Positions 24,854 through 35,577 of a DNA stretch of 64,000 nt are shown here, piece by piece. Within the stretch, counting starts at the first letter, position 1. Every line of letters begins with the position of its first letter. This DNA comes from Mesorhizobium_B sp035998495 (lineage in GTDB: Bacteria > Pseudomonadota > Alphaproteobacteria > Rhizobiales > Rhizobiaceae). Made by a program: the position numbers and the translations under genes. The notes beneath the pieces were generated by a model. The model did not search any database and was not told the DNA's origin. It worked only from the letters and a program-made list of their open reading frames with translations. The stretch spans positions 124,001 through 188,000 of the forward strand of contig DASYHP010000024.1 in assembly GCA_035998495.1 (NCBI GenBank), given 5' to 3'.

Positions 24854-26770
24854 TCACGCGAACAGGGCGTCGTCGGTTCTTCCCTCATAGAAGCCGTACT
24901 GGATGAAGTGGTGTGCGGCTTGGTCCACGTTGCGGCCGAAGGCGGCGGTGAGGTCGTCATAGTTCTCCAGATACTGCCAGGCGTCGAAGGTGGTGGTGCG
25001 GCCCGATGCCCGGCCCGAGGACACGTAGTGGTCGCGCCCAAGGCTTGCCGCGTTGGGAGCCGAGCCATAGTCGCCAAAGGCCTGGATCAGGTCGGCATAG
25101 CTCGCCACATAGTCGAGCGGGTCGATAAAGGTGCGCCCCTCGCTGGCCCCGCTCAGGATGAAGTGGCGCGCGGCTTGGCTGAGCGTCAGCCCCGCAAGGT
25201 CGGCGTAGTTGTCGAGGTACTGCTGGGCGTCGAACAGCACGTCACGGCCTTCCGTCCGGCCCGTGCTGCGGAAATGCTGCGCCCCAGCCTCCTGGTTCGT
25301 GCCAAAGGCGCTTCTCAGGTCGGCATAGCTCGCGATGTAGGCAAGCCCATCAAAGCCAAGCCGCCCCTCGACGGAGCCGTGGTTGATGAAGTGCAGCGTG
25401 GCCGCATTCACGTTCAGCGTCATGCCTGTGCCAAAGGCGGTGCGCAGGTCGGCGTAGCTGTTGACGTAAGCCTGCGCGTCGAACAGCGGCTCGCCTTCGG
25501 TCAGCCGTCCCTCGAAATAGCCGGTGAACGCATAGTGTTGCGCGCCCGCCTGGTTGATCGCGCCCGCTGCCCCGCCCCGAAAGGCGGCAACCAGATCAAG
25601 GTGGGAGGCCACATAGCTCAGCCCGCCAAACTGGGCGATGGAGCTCGTCGCCACATTGCTGCCGGTAAGGTTGACGTTCTCCACGTCCACCAGCGTGTCG
25701 GTCGCGTCGTCCACGATCTGGCTCACGTAAAGCGTGTTGCCCACCCGCACCAGAGCATGGCCCGTCATGTTCAGGTCGGTGAAGCGGGCGGTGTCAGAAT
25801 CAGCCCCGCCGTCGATGTAGTCCGACCCGCCATTGCCCCAGATCTCATCGTTTCCGGCCCCGCCGAAGAGGCGGTCATTGCCGCCGCGCACGATGGAGTA
25901 GCCCTCCTTCGTCCAGTAATCGCCGTAGATGAAGTCGTTGCCGCCCAGCCCGTGGATTTCGTCGTCGCCGCCAAACAGCACGTTACCGGCCATGTAGTTG
26001 ACGTCTCCGACCAAGCGCCAGTCTGAGAACTGCGATCCCGTGATGTGGTCATTTCCCCCTACCGTGTGGCTGCCGAGGTAGGCTGCACTGACGTCGCCGA
26101 CCAGGAGCTTGCTTCCCTCGTATGCGGCAACTGCCTCCAAGCGAAGCACGTCATTGCCTCCCGCAACGAAACCATAACTTGCTCCGACATCCCCCATGAG
26201 GACGGTATAGAACTGCCCCCGACCGACCAGGATGTCGTTGCCGCCGATAACCGTGCCAAAGCTTTGGTCGACGTCGCCGTATAGGATCTGCTGCTGGGCA
26301 GAGGTGCCGCCGGTGCCGCCTGTGATGCGGTCGTTGCGCCCGATCAGCGTCTGGCCCGCCGCGATGTTTCGCCCGTCGCCCGCCATGATGAAGGTCTGGC
26401 TGTTTGCGCCCGTGATCGTGTCGTCGCCGCTCAGCGCCTCCAGCCAGAAGGCGTTGGCGAAAGCGTCGGCGCTCAGCGCCGGCTGCACGAGCTGTTCTAG
26501 GTCGAGCGCGATGCCCGTGATGTCGATGTCTGTTCCGCCAGGCGGAACGCTGAGCCCGATCTGAATGTGGTTGACGGTCCCGTTTGTCGGATTGCCGCTG
26601 CCGTCATAAGAATAGCCTGCCCCGTTGGTGAAGACGTATCCGGAGCCGGTGGTGTTCCAATCGTATTGACCGGTGGCGCCTAAAGGTGAGGCGCGCGACA
26701 AGAATGCGACCTCATTCGCAAGTCGGATGTCGAACGCCTCATTGGCCAGCGTGGCGTTGATGACGGCCAT
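24854..26770 (-). CDS. RTX-like Ca-binding protein with six C-terminal YxxSYADL/HFxxxGxxEGR repeats
   Basis: The 638-residue protein has no N-terminal signal peptide, as expected for type I secretion. Residues about 125-345 hold degenerate and clear RTX nonapeptides (GGNDILVGRG, GLGGNDFIYGD, GGAGNDEIWGNGGSDYIDGG). From about residue 370 on there are six repeats of 35-50 residues with the pattern FDxxxYxxSYADLxxAFG...AxxHFxxxGxxEGR; the last ends at the C-terminus (EGRTDDALFA). A strong AAGGGAGGAA precedes the ATG. No type I exporter genes are nearby. The function is unknown; a secreted surface or matrix protein is likely. It lies alone between tRNA-Lys and a partial tRNA copy. Confidence 0.82.
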   Translation of the reverse strand: MAVINATLANEAFDIRLANEVAFLSRASPLGATGQYDWNTTGSGYVFTNGAGYSYDGSGNPTNGTVNHIQIGLSVPPGGTDIDITGIALDLEQLVQPALSADAFANAFWLEALSGDDTITGANSQTFIMAGDGRNIAAGQTLIGRNDRITGGTGGTSAQQQILYGDVDQSFGTVIGGNDILVGRGQFYTVLMGDVGASYGFVAGGNDVLRLEAVAAYEGSKLLVGDVSAAYLGSHTVGGNDHITGSQFSDWRLVGDVNYMAGNVLFGGDDEIHGLGGNDFIYGDYWTKEGYSIVRGGNDRLFGGAGNDEIWGNGGSDYIDGGADSDTARFTDLNMTGHALVRVGNTLYVSQIVDDATDTLVDVENVNLTGSNVATSSIAQFGGLSYVASHLDLVAAFRGGAAGAINQAGAQHYAFTGYFEGRLTEGEPLFDAQAYVNSYADLRTAFGTGMTLNVNAATLHFINHGSVEGRLGFDGLAYIASYADLRSAFGTNQEAGAQHFRSTGRTEGRDVLFDAQQYLDNYADLAGLTLSQAARHFILSGASEGRTFIDPLDYVASYADLIQAFGDYGSAPNAASLGRDHYVSSGRASGRTTTFDAWQYLENYDDLTAAFGRNVDQAAHHFIQYGFYEGRTDDALFA

Positions 26771-27277
26771 GGCGTTCCTCCCTTGCGATGGCGCGGGTCG
26801 CGGCCGATGAACCCCAGCTCAGCCGCAGATCACGTACACCACCTTGTGCTGACGTAGCGTGACATGCGCGCACCGCCCGGCGCAAGTCTGAACTGCCGTA
26901 AGGGACTCGCCAACTCACCCCGACTCGGCGCACGGTATCACTTGGGAGATGCGGCCCCTCAACATGACGAGAACAGCCTGCGGTGGAAACGCCGTGAGCT
27001 ATTCGTGTGTGATCCTGGGGACCGCGTGAGGATGTTCAGTGGATGTGTTGGGGAAAGCGTCAGGCCGGTTTCCAAATCACGCTCTGTTTCGGGGCTTTCT
27101 CGCTGTTGCGAGAGGCGTGTTTGGAAACCCGGAGCGTTGAAGGGCCTAGGCTTTCCGACTTGTCAGGCGTCTCTTGATCCGTGGGTCCATCGTTTGATCC
27201 CGCGCACACCCATCAAAGTTTCCTCGCCGGGCCGATCTTCAGCGCCCGATCGACAGCATCTTGCTCCCGGCCTGACG
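26771..27277. other. Gene-free spacer of 507 bases, lower GC
   Basis: No gene can be supported. This stretch has visibly more AT than its surroundings, should hold the promoter of the RTX-like gene, and ends with the tRNA-Lys-like remnant (27171-27215). Confidence 0.6.
27171..27215 (+). repeat. Degenerate copy of tRNA-Lys 3' half (possible att remnant)
   Basis: These 45 bases align without gaps to tRNA-Lys from the first base of the anticodon loop (CTCTTAA there, CTCTTGA here) to the CCA end (ATCA here), with nine mismatches by eye. GGGTCC and CACACCC are intact, but the T stem no longer pairs and there is no 5' half, so it is not a working tRNA. The extent, anticodon loop to 3' end, is that of a typical tyrosine-integrase attachment site. 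No integrase gene lies between the two copies. Confidence 0.65.
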
Positions 27278-27706
27278 TTACTGGCCCATCTCGTAGGTAT
27301 AGGTCGCGCAGGCCTCGGCGTCGCTTTGGGGCACGTCCTGCGTGTCGAACACGGCGATCACCGTATCCGTGTCGCTGCCGGGGATGAGCCAGTTGGCGAC
27401 ATAGGTGACGTTCCCCGAGCCGCAGAGCTGGTTGCCGTTTTCGAGAACCGGGTCGGCCGGGGCCTCCACCTCATGGACGGAAGCCGGAACCTGCTCGCCG
27501 CTGACCTCGAAGGCGTCGCCCACCAGCGCGGAAAAGGCGAGGGCCTCGCCATTGGCGAAGGTGATGCCGAAATCGTCCAGCGTCACGTCGCCGGTGATGC
27601 TCATCGCCGTGTCGCTGAGGGCCGTCAGCTCCTCGGCCTGCGCGAGGGTCGGCCCGCCCGGCGCCAAGGCGAGGGCGCATGCGGCGCTCCGGAATACACG
27701 TCCCAT
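27278..27706 (-). CDS. Small exported protein, unknown function
   Basis: From ATG 27706 the product has 142 residues with a signal peptide (about 1-23, MGRVFRSAACALALAPGG to AQA). The mature part is acidic and has two Cys (NQLCGSGNVTYVANW and AEACATYTYEMGQ), which may pair. It includes SITGDVTLDDFGITFANGEALAF. No family is recognised. An upstream start at 27742 in frame would bury the signal peptide and is less likely. Confidence 0.7.
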   Translation of the reverse strand: MGRVFRSAACALALAPGGPTLAQAEELTALSDTAMSITGDVTLDDFGITFANGEALAFSALVGDAFEVSGEQVPASVHEVEAPADPVLENGNQLCGSGNVTYVANWLIPGSDTDTVIAVFDTQDVPQSDAEACATYTYEMGQ

Positions 27707-27782
27707 GCGGTGATCGTTCCTGCTCCAGAGTTCAATCGGCATTCAAAGTGCGCCGGCATGCCTGCGTCGGCGCGGGGAGCTG

Positions 27783-28307
27783 TCAATCCGCGATCTCGAA
27801 ATCCTGGCGGAAGGAAGACGACTCACCGCTGCTGCGATCGTGGACCGTGTACTCGACCGTATATGAGCCGGCAGGCGCCTCGTTGAGCGTCAGGGTGAGA
27901 TCGAGCGAGAATTCTAGGTTCTTCTTGCGGCTCGCCGCGCGATACTGAAGAAAACCTTCCTGCTCGGTGGCCAGCTCGCCCTCGCCGGTGAAAAGCTTCA
28001 GGTCCACGTCGAAGGCCAGCTCGTGGCGGCCGTCCGGCGCTTCATTCCAGCCATAGCCCACGGGCTCGACATAGGTGACGATCGGCTCGCCCGCGCGAAA
28101 GACGGCGTTCTCGCGCTCCTCATACATGCCATAGCCGCGCGACGGCTCCCGGACGAAGACCGACACGCGCTGCGTGAGCGGAAGCTGTTCCGACAGGTCC
28201 TGCAGACTGGCCGCCGCCGCGTCGATCTCCGCAAGGGTCGTCGCCGACGCGGAATGCGCCAACAAGACCGCCAATGTGGCCCCCAATAGCTGTTTCATGA
28301 TCTTCAT
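27783..28307 (-). CDS. Exported protein, unknown function
   Basis: From ATG 28307, preceded by GGGGAGCGGGG, the product has 174 residues with a signal peptide (MKIMKQLLGATLAVLLAHSASA). The mature part predicts beta strands: RVSVFVREPSRGYGMYEERE, ELAFDVDLKLFTGEGEL and SYTVEYTVHDRSSGES, the last like an Ig-type fold edge. No Cys and no catalytic motif are seen. It lies 76 bases from the previous small exported protein in the same direction, so they may be co-transcribed. Confidence 0.72.
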   Translation of the reverse strand: MKIMKQLLGATLAVLLAHSASATTLAEIDAAAASLQDLSEQLPLTQRVSVFVREPSRGYGMYEERENAVFRAGEPIVTYVEPVGYGWNEAPDGRHELAFDVDLKLFTGEGELATEQEGFLQYRAASRKKNLEFSLDLTLTLNEAPAGSYTVEYTVHDRSSGESSSFRQDFEIAD

Positions 28308-28519
28308 CCCCGCTCCCCTTGATGCTCGCGACCCGCTGTCTGGCACAGTTCCTCAAGGGAATCATGCGTGTTCCGGCTCTCCCGCGCGCTTTTTTCCACC
28401 GCTGAATGGGCTCAGGCGGTAGCCGGCCCTTGATCTGAGGGGGCGAGCGGACACATTCTGTTCGGGGAACGTTTCGCGCCAGGGGACGAACAACAGGGCG
28501 GCGGTGAAGGAGGCGAGCC

Positions 28520-28921
28520 GTGGCGACGCTGAAGGAATTCGAGGAAGCCCTGCGCGAGCAGGGCATGACCCAGGCGCTGGCGGTTCTGGAGCGGTTGAAG
28601 GAGCGTGATCGTAGGAAACGCAGGATCGCGCCGGCACGCCGGGTGGTCGGCAAGAAGATGACGCCCGAACTCGCGCGCCACATCCTGGAGCTTCACCGCA
28701 CCACAACCATGACGCAGCAGGAGATCGCCTTCAAACTGGGCGTCAACCAGGGCCGGGTGAACGAGGTCATCAAGCGCGGCAAATGGCTGACGGACGACCC
28801 GACGGCGCCCGAGCAGGTGGCGCGCGACAAGGCGCTGAGCCGCATAAGGCAGAGGCCGGCCGCCAAGCCCAATCCCAAGCGCCGGCCGCGCAAGGAAGCG
28901 CCGCAGCTTTCGTTCTTTTGA
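28520..28921 (+). CDS. Small basic helix-turn-helix DNA-binding protein
   Basis: The product has 133 residues and a GTG start with GGAGG seven bases upstream. Residues about 47-90 form a helix-turn-helix, with MTQQEIAFKLGVNQGRVNEVIKRGKW reading as helix 2, turn and recognition helix. Both ends are strongly basic (RDRRKRRIAPARR and PNPKRRPRKEA). It resembles the HTH of transposase or sigma-like regulators but is too short for a transposase. The role is unknown. It converges with ureG 15 bases away. Confidence 0.72.
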   Translation: MATLKEFEEALREQGMTQALAVLERLKERDRRKRRIAPARRVVGKKMTPELARHILELHRTTTMTQQEIAFKLGVNQGRVNEVIKRGKWLTDDPTAPEQVARDKALSRIRQRPAAKPNPKRRPRKEAPQLSFF

Positions 28922-28936
28922 TCCGTCTCACGGCCT

Positions 28937-29571
<635 letters not shown>

Positions 29572-29575
<4 letters not shown>

Positions 29576-30246
29576 GAGCGGAAGATCCGGGAATACTGGG
29601 TTTCGTGGCGCAAGCTCGCGATCTCCGACAGGAAGGCCGAGGAGCCGAGATCGTCGAGCGTCGAGTTTTTCGCGCGCGCGGCCGTTGCGAGGATGACGGG
29701 CTCCAGCGCGGCGAGCGTTCGGACGCCGCCGGTGTGTCCGATGGGAAGCAGGCGCAAGGCGGCCTGGACGAGGTTCGAGGTCCAGGCCTGAAGAAACAGC
29801 GCCAGTGCGGCCTCCAGCGGCGCATCCTGCCGGCGGGCGAAGGCGCCGACCGCGACCGGGTAGGGCAGGGGCTCGGCCGCTTCCTCGGCTTCGGCGTTCC
29901 AGGCTTTGGCCGCGGTCGCGAAGGCCCCGCCCTGCAACGTGGTTTCGGCGAAACGCTCGCGGCTGCCGGCGAGCGCCGCGCCCAATTCCGCCGCTTTCTC
30001 CTCGCCCCGCCAGGCGGCGGCGAACAGCACGGCGTCGTTCCAGGCCGAGCCCCGCGCCAGGAGCGCCTCAAGCCATTCCTGCAAGCCCTGCCGGTCGCGG
30101 ACGAGGCCGTCATGCACCGCGCGCTCCAGCCCTTGGCTGAAGGAGAAGCCGCCGGTCGGGAACACGGGGGACAGCGCCGCCGCCAGCCGCAGGAGCGCCG
30201 CGCCCCCGAGTTCAACCATGGTGGTGGGAATGGCCGTGCCCGCCAT
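29572..30246 (-). CDS. ureF: Urease accessory protein UreF
   Basis: UreF bridges UreD and UreG in the nickel-insertion complex. The 224 residues contain ALSPVFPTGGFSFSQGLERAV near the N-terminus and LPIGHTGGVRTLAALEPVI farther on, as in the family. The start may be 30246 (overlapping ureE by 35 bases) or the downstream ATG at 30219 (MVELGGAAL). The shorter form still overlaps ureE. Confidence 0.92.
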
Positions 30247-30706
30247 AGGCGCCGCGCAAGGGGTGGAACGGCGCGGCCACCTCGCGAAGCGCCGCGCCCA
30301 GGCCCTCCAGCATATGCGCCATCACATGGTCGCGCAGGATCAGGATGCGGTCGCTGCCGATCTCGGCCGCCAGGTGGCGGTTGCCGATGTGCCAGGCGAG
30401 TTCGGACAGATGCAGCGCGTCGCGCGGCACGATTTCAAGCAGCGCCTCCTCGGCCGCGAGAATCTCCACCTCGCGCCCGTCCTCCAGCACCAGCCGGTCG
30501 CCATGCGCGAGCTGCACGGACTCGGGCAGATCGACGAGGATTTGCTCGCCGGTGTCGAGCGTCAGCACCTTGCGGCGCAGATGGCGCTCGTCGTGGGCGA
30601 GAGAAATCGTGCCGAGGAGGGGAGCGTCGGCCGCGGCCTCATTGGCCCGGCGCATGGTTTGCGCCCGCGGCAGCGTGGTGAAGTCGCCGGTCAGCGAGAG
30701 CTTCAT
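30212..30706 (-). CDS. ureE: Urease nickel metallochaperone UreE
   Basis: The 164-residue UreE has the N-terminal peptide-binding domain (HLRRKVLTLDTGEQILVDLPE) and the metal-binding domain (LSELAWHIGNRHLAAEI, with the conserved HxGNRH). It ends in a short His tail, HGHSHHHG, which can bind extra nickel. The gene begins 33 bases after the broken DUF29 gene. Confidence 0.94.
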   Translation of the reverse strand: MKLSLTGDFTTLPRAQTMRRANEAAADAPLLGTISLAHDERHLRRKVLTLDTGEQILVDLPESVQLAHGDRLVLEDGREVEILAAEEALLEIVPRDALHLSELAWHIGNRHLAAEIGSDRILILRDHVMAHMLEGLGAALREVAAPFHPLRGAYGGHGHSHHHG

Positions 30707-30739
30707 GGCGCAGCCAATTCGAAGCGAAAGCTCCCGCCG

Positions 30740-31228
30740 TTAGTCCCGCCGCACGTCCCAAGGTGCGAAAGGCTCGCCCGGCCAATAGGTGTCGTCGAGC
30801 ACCTGCTCCACCGTAAAAGTGGGTTCGACCGGGACGACCTCGGGCAACAGGCCGGTCTCGTTGATCGCTCGTCGCCGACCGTCCTTGTAGGCATCGAGGA
30901 AAGCTTCGGCTGGACAGGTTCACAGGCTTGGGCTTGCCTTGATGATGTTCGGAATCCAGATGCGTTGTTCCGAGATCGATATGCGCCAACGCTCACTTCG
31001 GCGTCCAGGCTGAAACTGCCATTTGAGCAGGTGGAGGATGAGCAGGGCCAGCCTGCTTTCGATCTCGCTCCGTTGGCTCCTCCCCACGCTCTCGATCTCC
31101 TCCGCGCCATTCTCCCAATCCACCTCGTTGCGCGCGCGGGCGCGCAGCTTCTCGGCCTGATCCAGCGTCCAGGCGAAGAAGTCGCGCTCGTAGAGCGTGG
31201 GTTCGGGCTTGCGCTTGGGGTTCGCCAT
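30740..31228 (-). pseudogene. DUF29-family gene interrupted by an in-frame TGA
   Basis: The frame starts at ATG 31228 and encodes 102 residues typical of DUF29 (TLYERDFFAWTLDQAEKLRA, AEEIESVGRSQRSEIESRLA, LILHLLKWQFQPGRRS). It then meets TGA at 30922-30920. In the same frame, without any shift, it continues with AEAFLDAYKDGRRRAINETG and then EQVLDDTYWPGEPFAP to TAA at 30742-30740, which is just the C-terminal half expected for DUF29. So it is a nonsense-mutated gene, or the TGA is read through. DUF29 is of unknown function and not part of known urease systems; its place between ureC and ureE is unusual. Confidence 0.8.
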
Positions 31229-31237
31229 GGGGCCAAA

Positions 31238-32950
<1,713 letters not shown>

Positions 32951-32975
32951 GGCGACTCCTGGATGAGGCTGATGA

Positions 32976-33395
32976 CTACTCGCTGTCGTCGCCCAGCAGT
33001 GCCTGGAGCTCCTTCGTCCGCGCCTGCGTCAGCTCGGCCATGCAGCCGGAGATCAGCATGGGCTCCATGGAGCCGCCGCGGGCCTCGAAGCCGGCGAGCT
33101 CGCAGTGTCCGTCGCGATAGTCGATCCAGGCGCGCTGGGCCTTCTTCAACGCATCCGCCGCGCCGACGAGGTCGGGGCTCATCTCCTTTAGTTCCGCGTC
33201 GGTGTCGCGCATGGCGGCCATCACCTTGCGATAGACGGCGTTGAGCGCCTCATCGGCTTTGGAAAAGTCCTCGCCGGCGCAGATGTTCATGTCCATCTGA
33301 GTAACGGGGTTCTCGCAGTCGGGCTGGGGCTCCTGCGCCCAGGCCGAGGTGGCGAGCGCCGCAAGCGCGAAAGCGGCAAATCCGATGATCTTCAT
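32976..33395 (-). CDS. LprI/DUF1311-like exported protein inside the urease operon
   Basis: From ATG 33395 the product has 139 residues with a signal peptide (MKIIGFAAFALAALATSAWA). The mature part has four Cys, in PDCENPVTQMDMNICAGEDF and DGHCELAG with SGCMAELTQAR, and the helical pattern YRKVMAAMRD...QRAWIDYRDGHC. These mark the LprI/DUF1311 family, some members of which inhibit lysozyme. Such genes are found next to urease subunits in several Rhizobiales, but the role in urea metabolism is not known. The start overlaps the ureB stop as ATGA. Confidence 0.85.
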   Translation of the reverse strand: MKIIGFAAFALAALATSAWAQEPQPDCENPVTQMDMNICAGEDFSKADEALNAVYRKVMAAMRDTDAELKEMSPDLVGAADALKKAQRAWIDYRDGHCELAGFEARGGSMEPMLISGCMAELTQARTKELQALLGDDSE

Positions 33396-33697
33396 AGTTC
33401 CCCCATGACCTTTGCCAGGAATCCGAAAACCTTCCGCGCCCCGTCGAGCGGCACGAGCCGCACCTCGCGGCGCTGGCCGGGCTCGAAGCGCACCGCCGTG
33501 CCGGCGGGAATGTCGAGCCGCATCCCCCGCGCCTGAGCCCGGTCGAAGTTGAGCGCGGCGTTGGTCTCGTAGAAATGGTAATGCGAGCCGACCTGCACCG
33601 GCCGGTCGCCCGTGTTGGCGACCACGAGCGTCAGGACTCGCGCGCCCGCGTTGAGCTCGATCTCGCCGGGCGCGCAAAGCACTTCGCCGGGGATCAC
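33392..33697 (-). CDS. ureB: Urease beta subunit
   Basis: UreB is the small structural beta subunit of the (UreABC)3 enzyme. The 101-residue product starts MIPGEVLCAPGEIELNAG and carries VANTGDRPVQVGSHYHFYETN and RLDIPAGTAVRFEPGQ, the well conserved beta-subunit core. It is separate from UreA, as usual for Proteobacteria. It starts three bases after the HupE/UreJ gene and overlaps the lprI-like gene. Confidence 0.97.
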   Translation of the reverse strand: MIPGEVLCAPGEIELNAGARVLTLVVANTGDRPVQVGSHYHFYETNAALNFDRAQARGMRLDIPAGTAVRFEPGQRREVRLVPLDGARKVFGFLAKVMGEL

Positions 33698-33700
33698 GGC

Positions 33701-34291
33701 TCAGGCTCCCAGGGCGAGCCAGACGCCGCCGAGCGCCGCGGCGGCGCCCGCAATGCGCGCCAGCAGGCGGCCCGGCGCGCCGCCGATCATCATGCCTATG
33801 CCAAGGCCCACCGCATGAAGCAGGGCGGTGGCGAGCGCGAAGCCGGCCGCATAGGGCAGGGCGACCGCACCGGCCAGTTCCGTCCCGTGCGCGTGGCCGT
33901 GGAAAAGGGCGAAGAAGCCCACGGCCGCCATGCCGGCCCAGACGGGAACCGAGACGGCTGACGCGACGAGCAGGCCGAGCGCCACGACGGAGGCCAGGAT
34001 CACCGGCTCCACAAAGGGCAGCGGCGCGCCCGCGAGCGCCGCGCCGAAGCCCAGCGTCATCAGGGCGACGAAGGCGGCGGGCACGAGCCACAAGGCCCAG
34101 CGGCGGCCGGTGCCGGCGGCGATCAGGCTCGCCCAGAGGCCCGCCGCGACCATGGCGAGTAGGTGATCGAGCCCGGCGAGCGGGTGGAGGAAGCCGGCCT
34201 GAAATGAGCCATGAGCGCCCTGGCCGACATGGGCGAGGGCCGGGGCTGCGGTCAAAGCAAGAAGGGTAAGAGCGAGAGAAAGGCGTTTCAT
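33701..34291 (-). CDS. ureJ: HupE/UreJ-family membrane protein, likely nickel permease
   Basis: The 196 residues have an N-terminal signal sequence (MKRLSLALTLLALTAAPALA) and then about six membrane segments. The family motif HPLAGLDHLLAMVAAG follows the signal, and FFALFHGHAHGTEL carries the second His cluster, both thought to bind nickel. HupE/UreJ proteins bring nickel into the cell for hydrogenase or urease; with urease genes on both sides, urease supply is the natural reading. The start at ATG 34291 is chosen because of the signal sequence. Confidence 0.88.
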   Translation of the reverse strand: MKRLSLALTLLALTAAPALAHVGQGAHGSFQAGFLHPLAGLDHLLAMVAAGLWASLIAAGTGRRWALWLVPAAFVALMTLGFGAALAGAPLPFVEPVILASVVALGLLVASAVSVPVWAGMAAVGFFALFHGHAHGTELAGAVALPYAAGFALATALLHAVGLGIGMMIGGAPGRLLARIAGAAAALGGVWLALGA

Positions 34292-34394
34292 GGATTCTGT
34301 CCAGGCGTTGTGGGCGTTGACGGGGGCCAAGTGGCGCGCGGCAAGGCTCTGTTCTGCCGCAGGAGAAAAGGTGGGAGTGGCGGGCATGGCCTCC

Positions 34395-34697
34395 TCACCG
34401 GATCGGCTGATGCACGGTGACGAGCTTCGTGCCGTCGGGAAAGGTGGCTTCCACCTGCACGTCGTGGATCATCTCGGCCACGCCCTCCATGACCTGCTCG
34501 CGGCTCACCACATGCGCGCCGGCCTCCATGAGGTCGGCCACTGAGCGGCCGTCACGCGCGCCTTCCACCACGAAGTCGCTGATCAGCGCGATCGCCTCGG
34601 GGTGGTTGAGCCTGACGCCGCGCTCGAGGCGCCGCCGCGCGACCATCGCGGCCATGGAGATCAGAAGCTTGTCCTTTTCGCGTGAGGTGAGATGCAT
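34395..34697 (-). CDS. ureA: Urease gamma subunit
   Basis: The 100-residue UreA shows MHLTSREKDKLLISMAAMVA, RGVRLNHPEAIALISDFVVEGARDG and VEATFPDGTKLVTVHQPI, all typical. It starts 10 bases after ureD. The next gene toward ureB is the permease gene, so structural genes ureA and ureB are not adjacent here. Confidence 0.97.
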   Translation of the reverse strand: MHLTSREKDKLLISMAAMVARRRLERGVRLNHPEAIALISDFVVEGARDGRSVADLMEAGAHVVSREQVMEGVAEMIHDVQVEATFPDGTKLVTVHQPIR

Positions 34698-34707
34698 CCG
34701 GGCCTGT

Positions 34708-35577
34708 TCACAACTGCCAGAGTTTCGGGATGGGGCGGCCGTGGCGCAGGGCTTCGAGCACGGGCAGGAGCCGCCGGCGCAAGGCGAAGCCGTCCGGGGC
34801 CGTCATCCGCGCGACCAGCTTGCCGTCCCAGGCGCTCGCTCCGCCGAAAAGATCGCCAAGCCGCTCGCGGACGGCCGCGAGCTGGTCCTCGGCGTCGGGG
34901 GCGACCAGAAGCACGGTCGCGAGCGCCCCGGCCCCGTTGAGAAGCGCGGGCGCGAGAAGATCGGCGGCCATGTCGCCTTCGAAGGAGAGGTCGTCGGCAA
35001 AGACGAGTTTTCCCTCCCGGCGGATGCGCCAGCGGTCGCGAAACAGGCCGGCGCGGATTTTCTCGCCGCGCGCCTGCCGCCCGAACACCAGGGCCTCCGT
35101 GGCGAGCAGCGTGGAGGATGGCGCAAGATCGGCTTCAAGAAACCGCCGCAACCGTCCACCGTCGAACAGGATCGTTTCCTGCGGCAACCAGTCGAGCCGC
35201 GCCTGCGCGCCGAGCGAGAGATTGGTTCGGACCTCCGCCTCGCCCATGTTGGATCGATAGATCCGTTCGCAAGCCTGCGTGGTCACGGTCAGGGCCGCGC
35301 CTTCGTCGAGCGCAAGCGCATTGGCGAAGCCGTCGCCGCCGGTGAGCCCGCCCGCCGTGTTGATGAGCACGGCTTGCGTGTCGCCCGGCCCCATGCGCGG
35401 CAGGCGCAGTTTCGCCGAGCCGTCTTGAAAGAGCCGGTGGACGAGGGTTTCCGCGCCGCGCCGGCGGAAGCTCGCACGAATGGCGCCGCTTGCGCGCTGG
35501 TGGCGCGGCGGAAGCGCGGGGCCGGCGGCGTCCGTCTCGACCTCCGCCACATTCAGCGCGCCCGCATCGAGCGTCAC
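34708..35577 (-). CDS. ureD: Urease accessory protein UreD
   Basis: UreD is the scaffold through which nickel reaches apo-urease. The 289 residues contain RRRGAETLVHRLFQDGSAKLR, NTAGGLTGGDGFANALALDE, TTQACERIYRS and LDWLPQETILFDGGRL, the known UreD landmarks. GTG 35577 is taken as the start because it forms a GTGA overlap with the upstream creatininase-family gene; the frame is open farther to 35730 but with sequence unlike the family. Confidence 0.95.
   Translation of the reverse strand: MTLDAGALNVAEVETDAAGPALPPRHQRASGAIRASFRRRGAETLVHRLFQDGSAKLRLPRMGPGDTQAVLINTAGGLTGGDGFANALALDEGAALTVTTQACERIYRSNMGEAEVRTNLSLGAQARLDWLPQETILFDGGRLRRFLEADLAPSSTLLATEALVFGRQARGEKIRAGLFRDRWRIRREGKLVFADDLSFEGDMAADLLAPALLNGAGALATVLLVAPDAEDQLAAVRERLGDLFGGASAWDGKLVARMTAPDGFALRRRLLPVLEALRHGRPIPKLWQL

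Noticed and set aside
24854..25650. CRISPR-like repeat array
   Set aside because: The periodicity is of protein repeats with strongly diverged DNA and irregular spacing; there are no identical short repeats and no cas genes.
27171..27215. A second working tRNA gene
   Set aside because: Only the 3' half is present, the T stem is mispaired, and there is no acceptor 5' strand or D arm.
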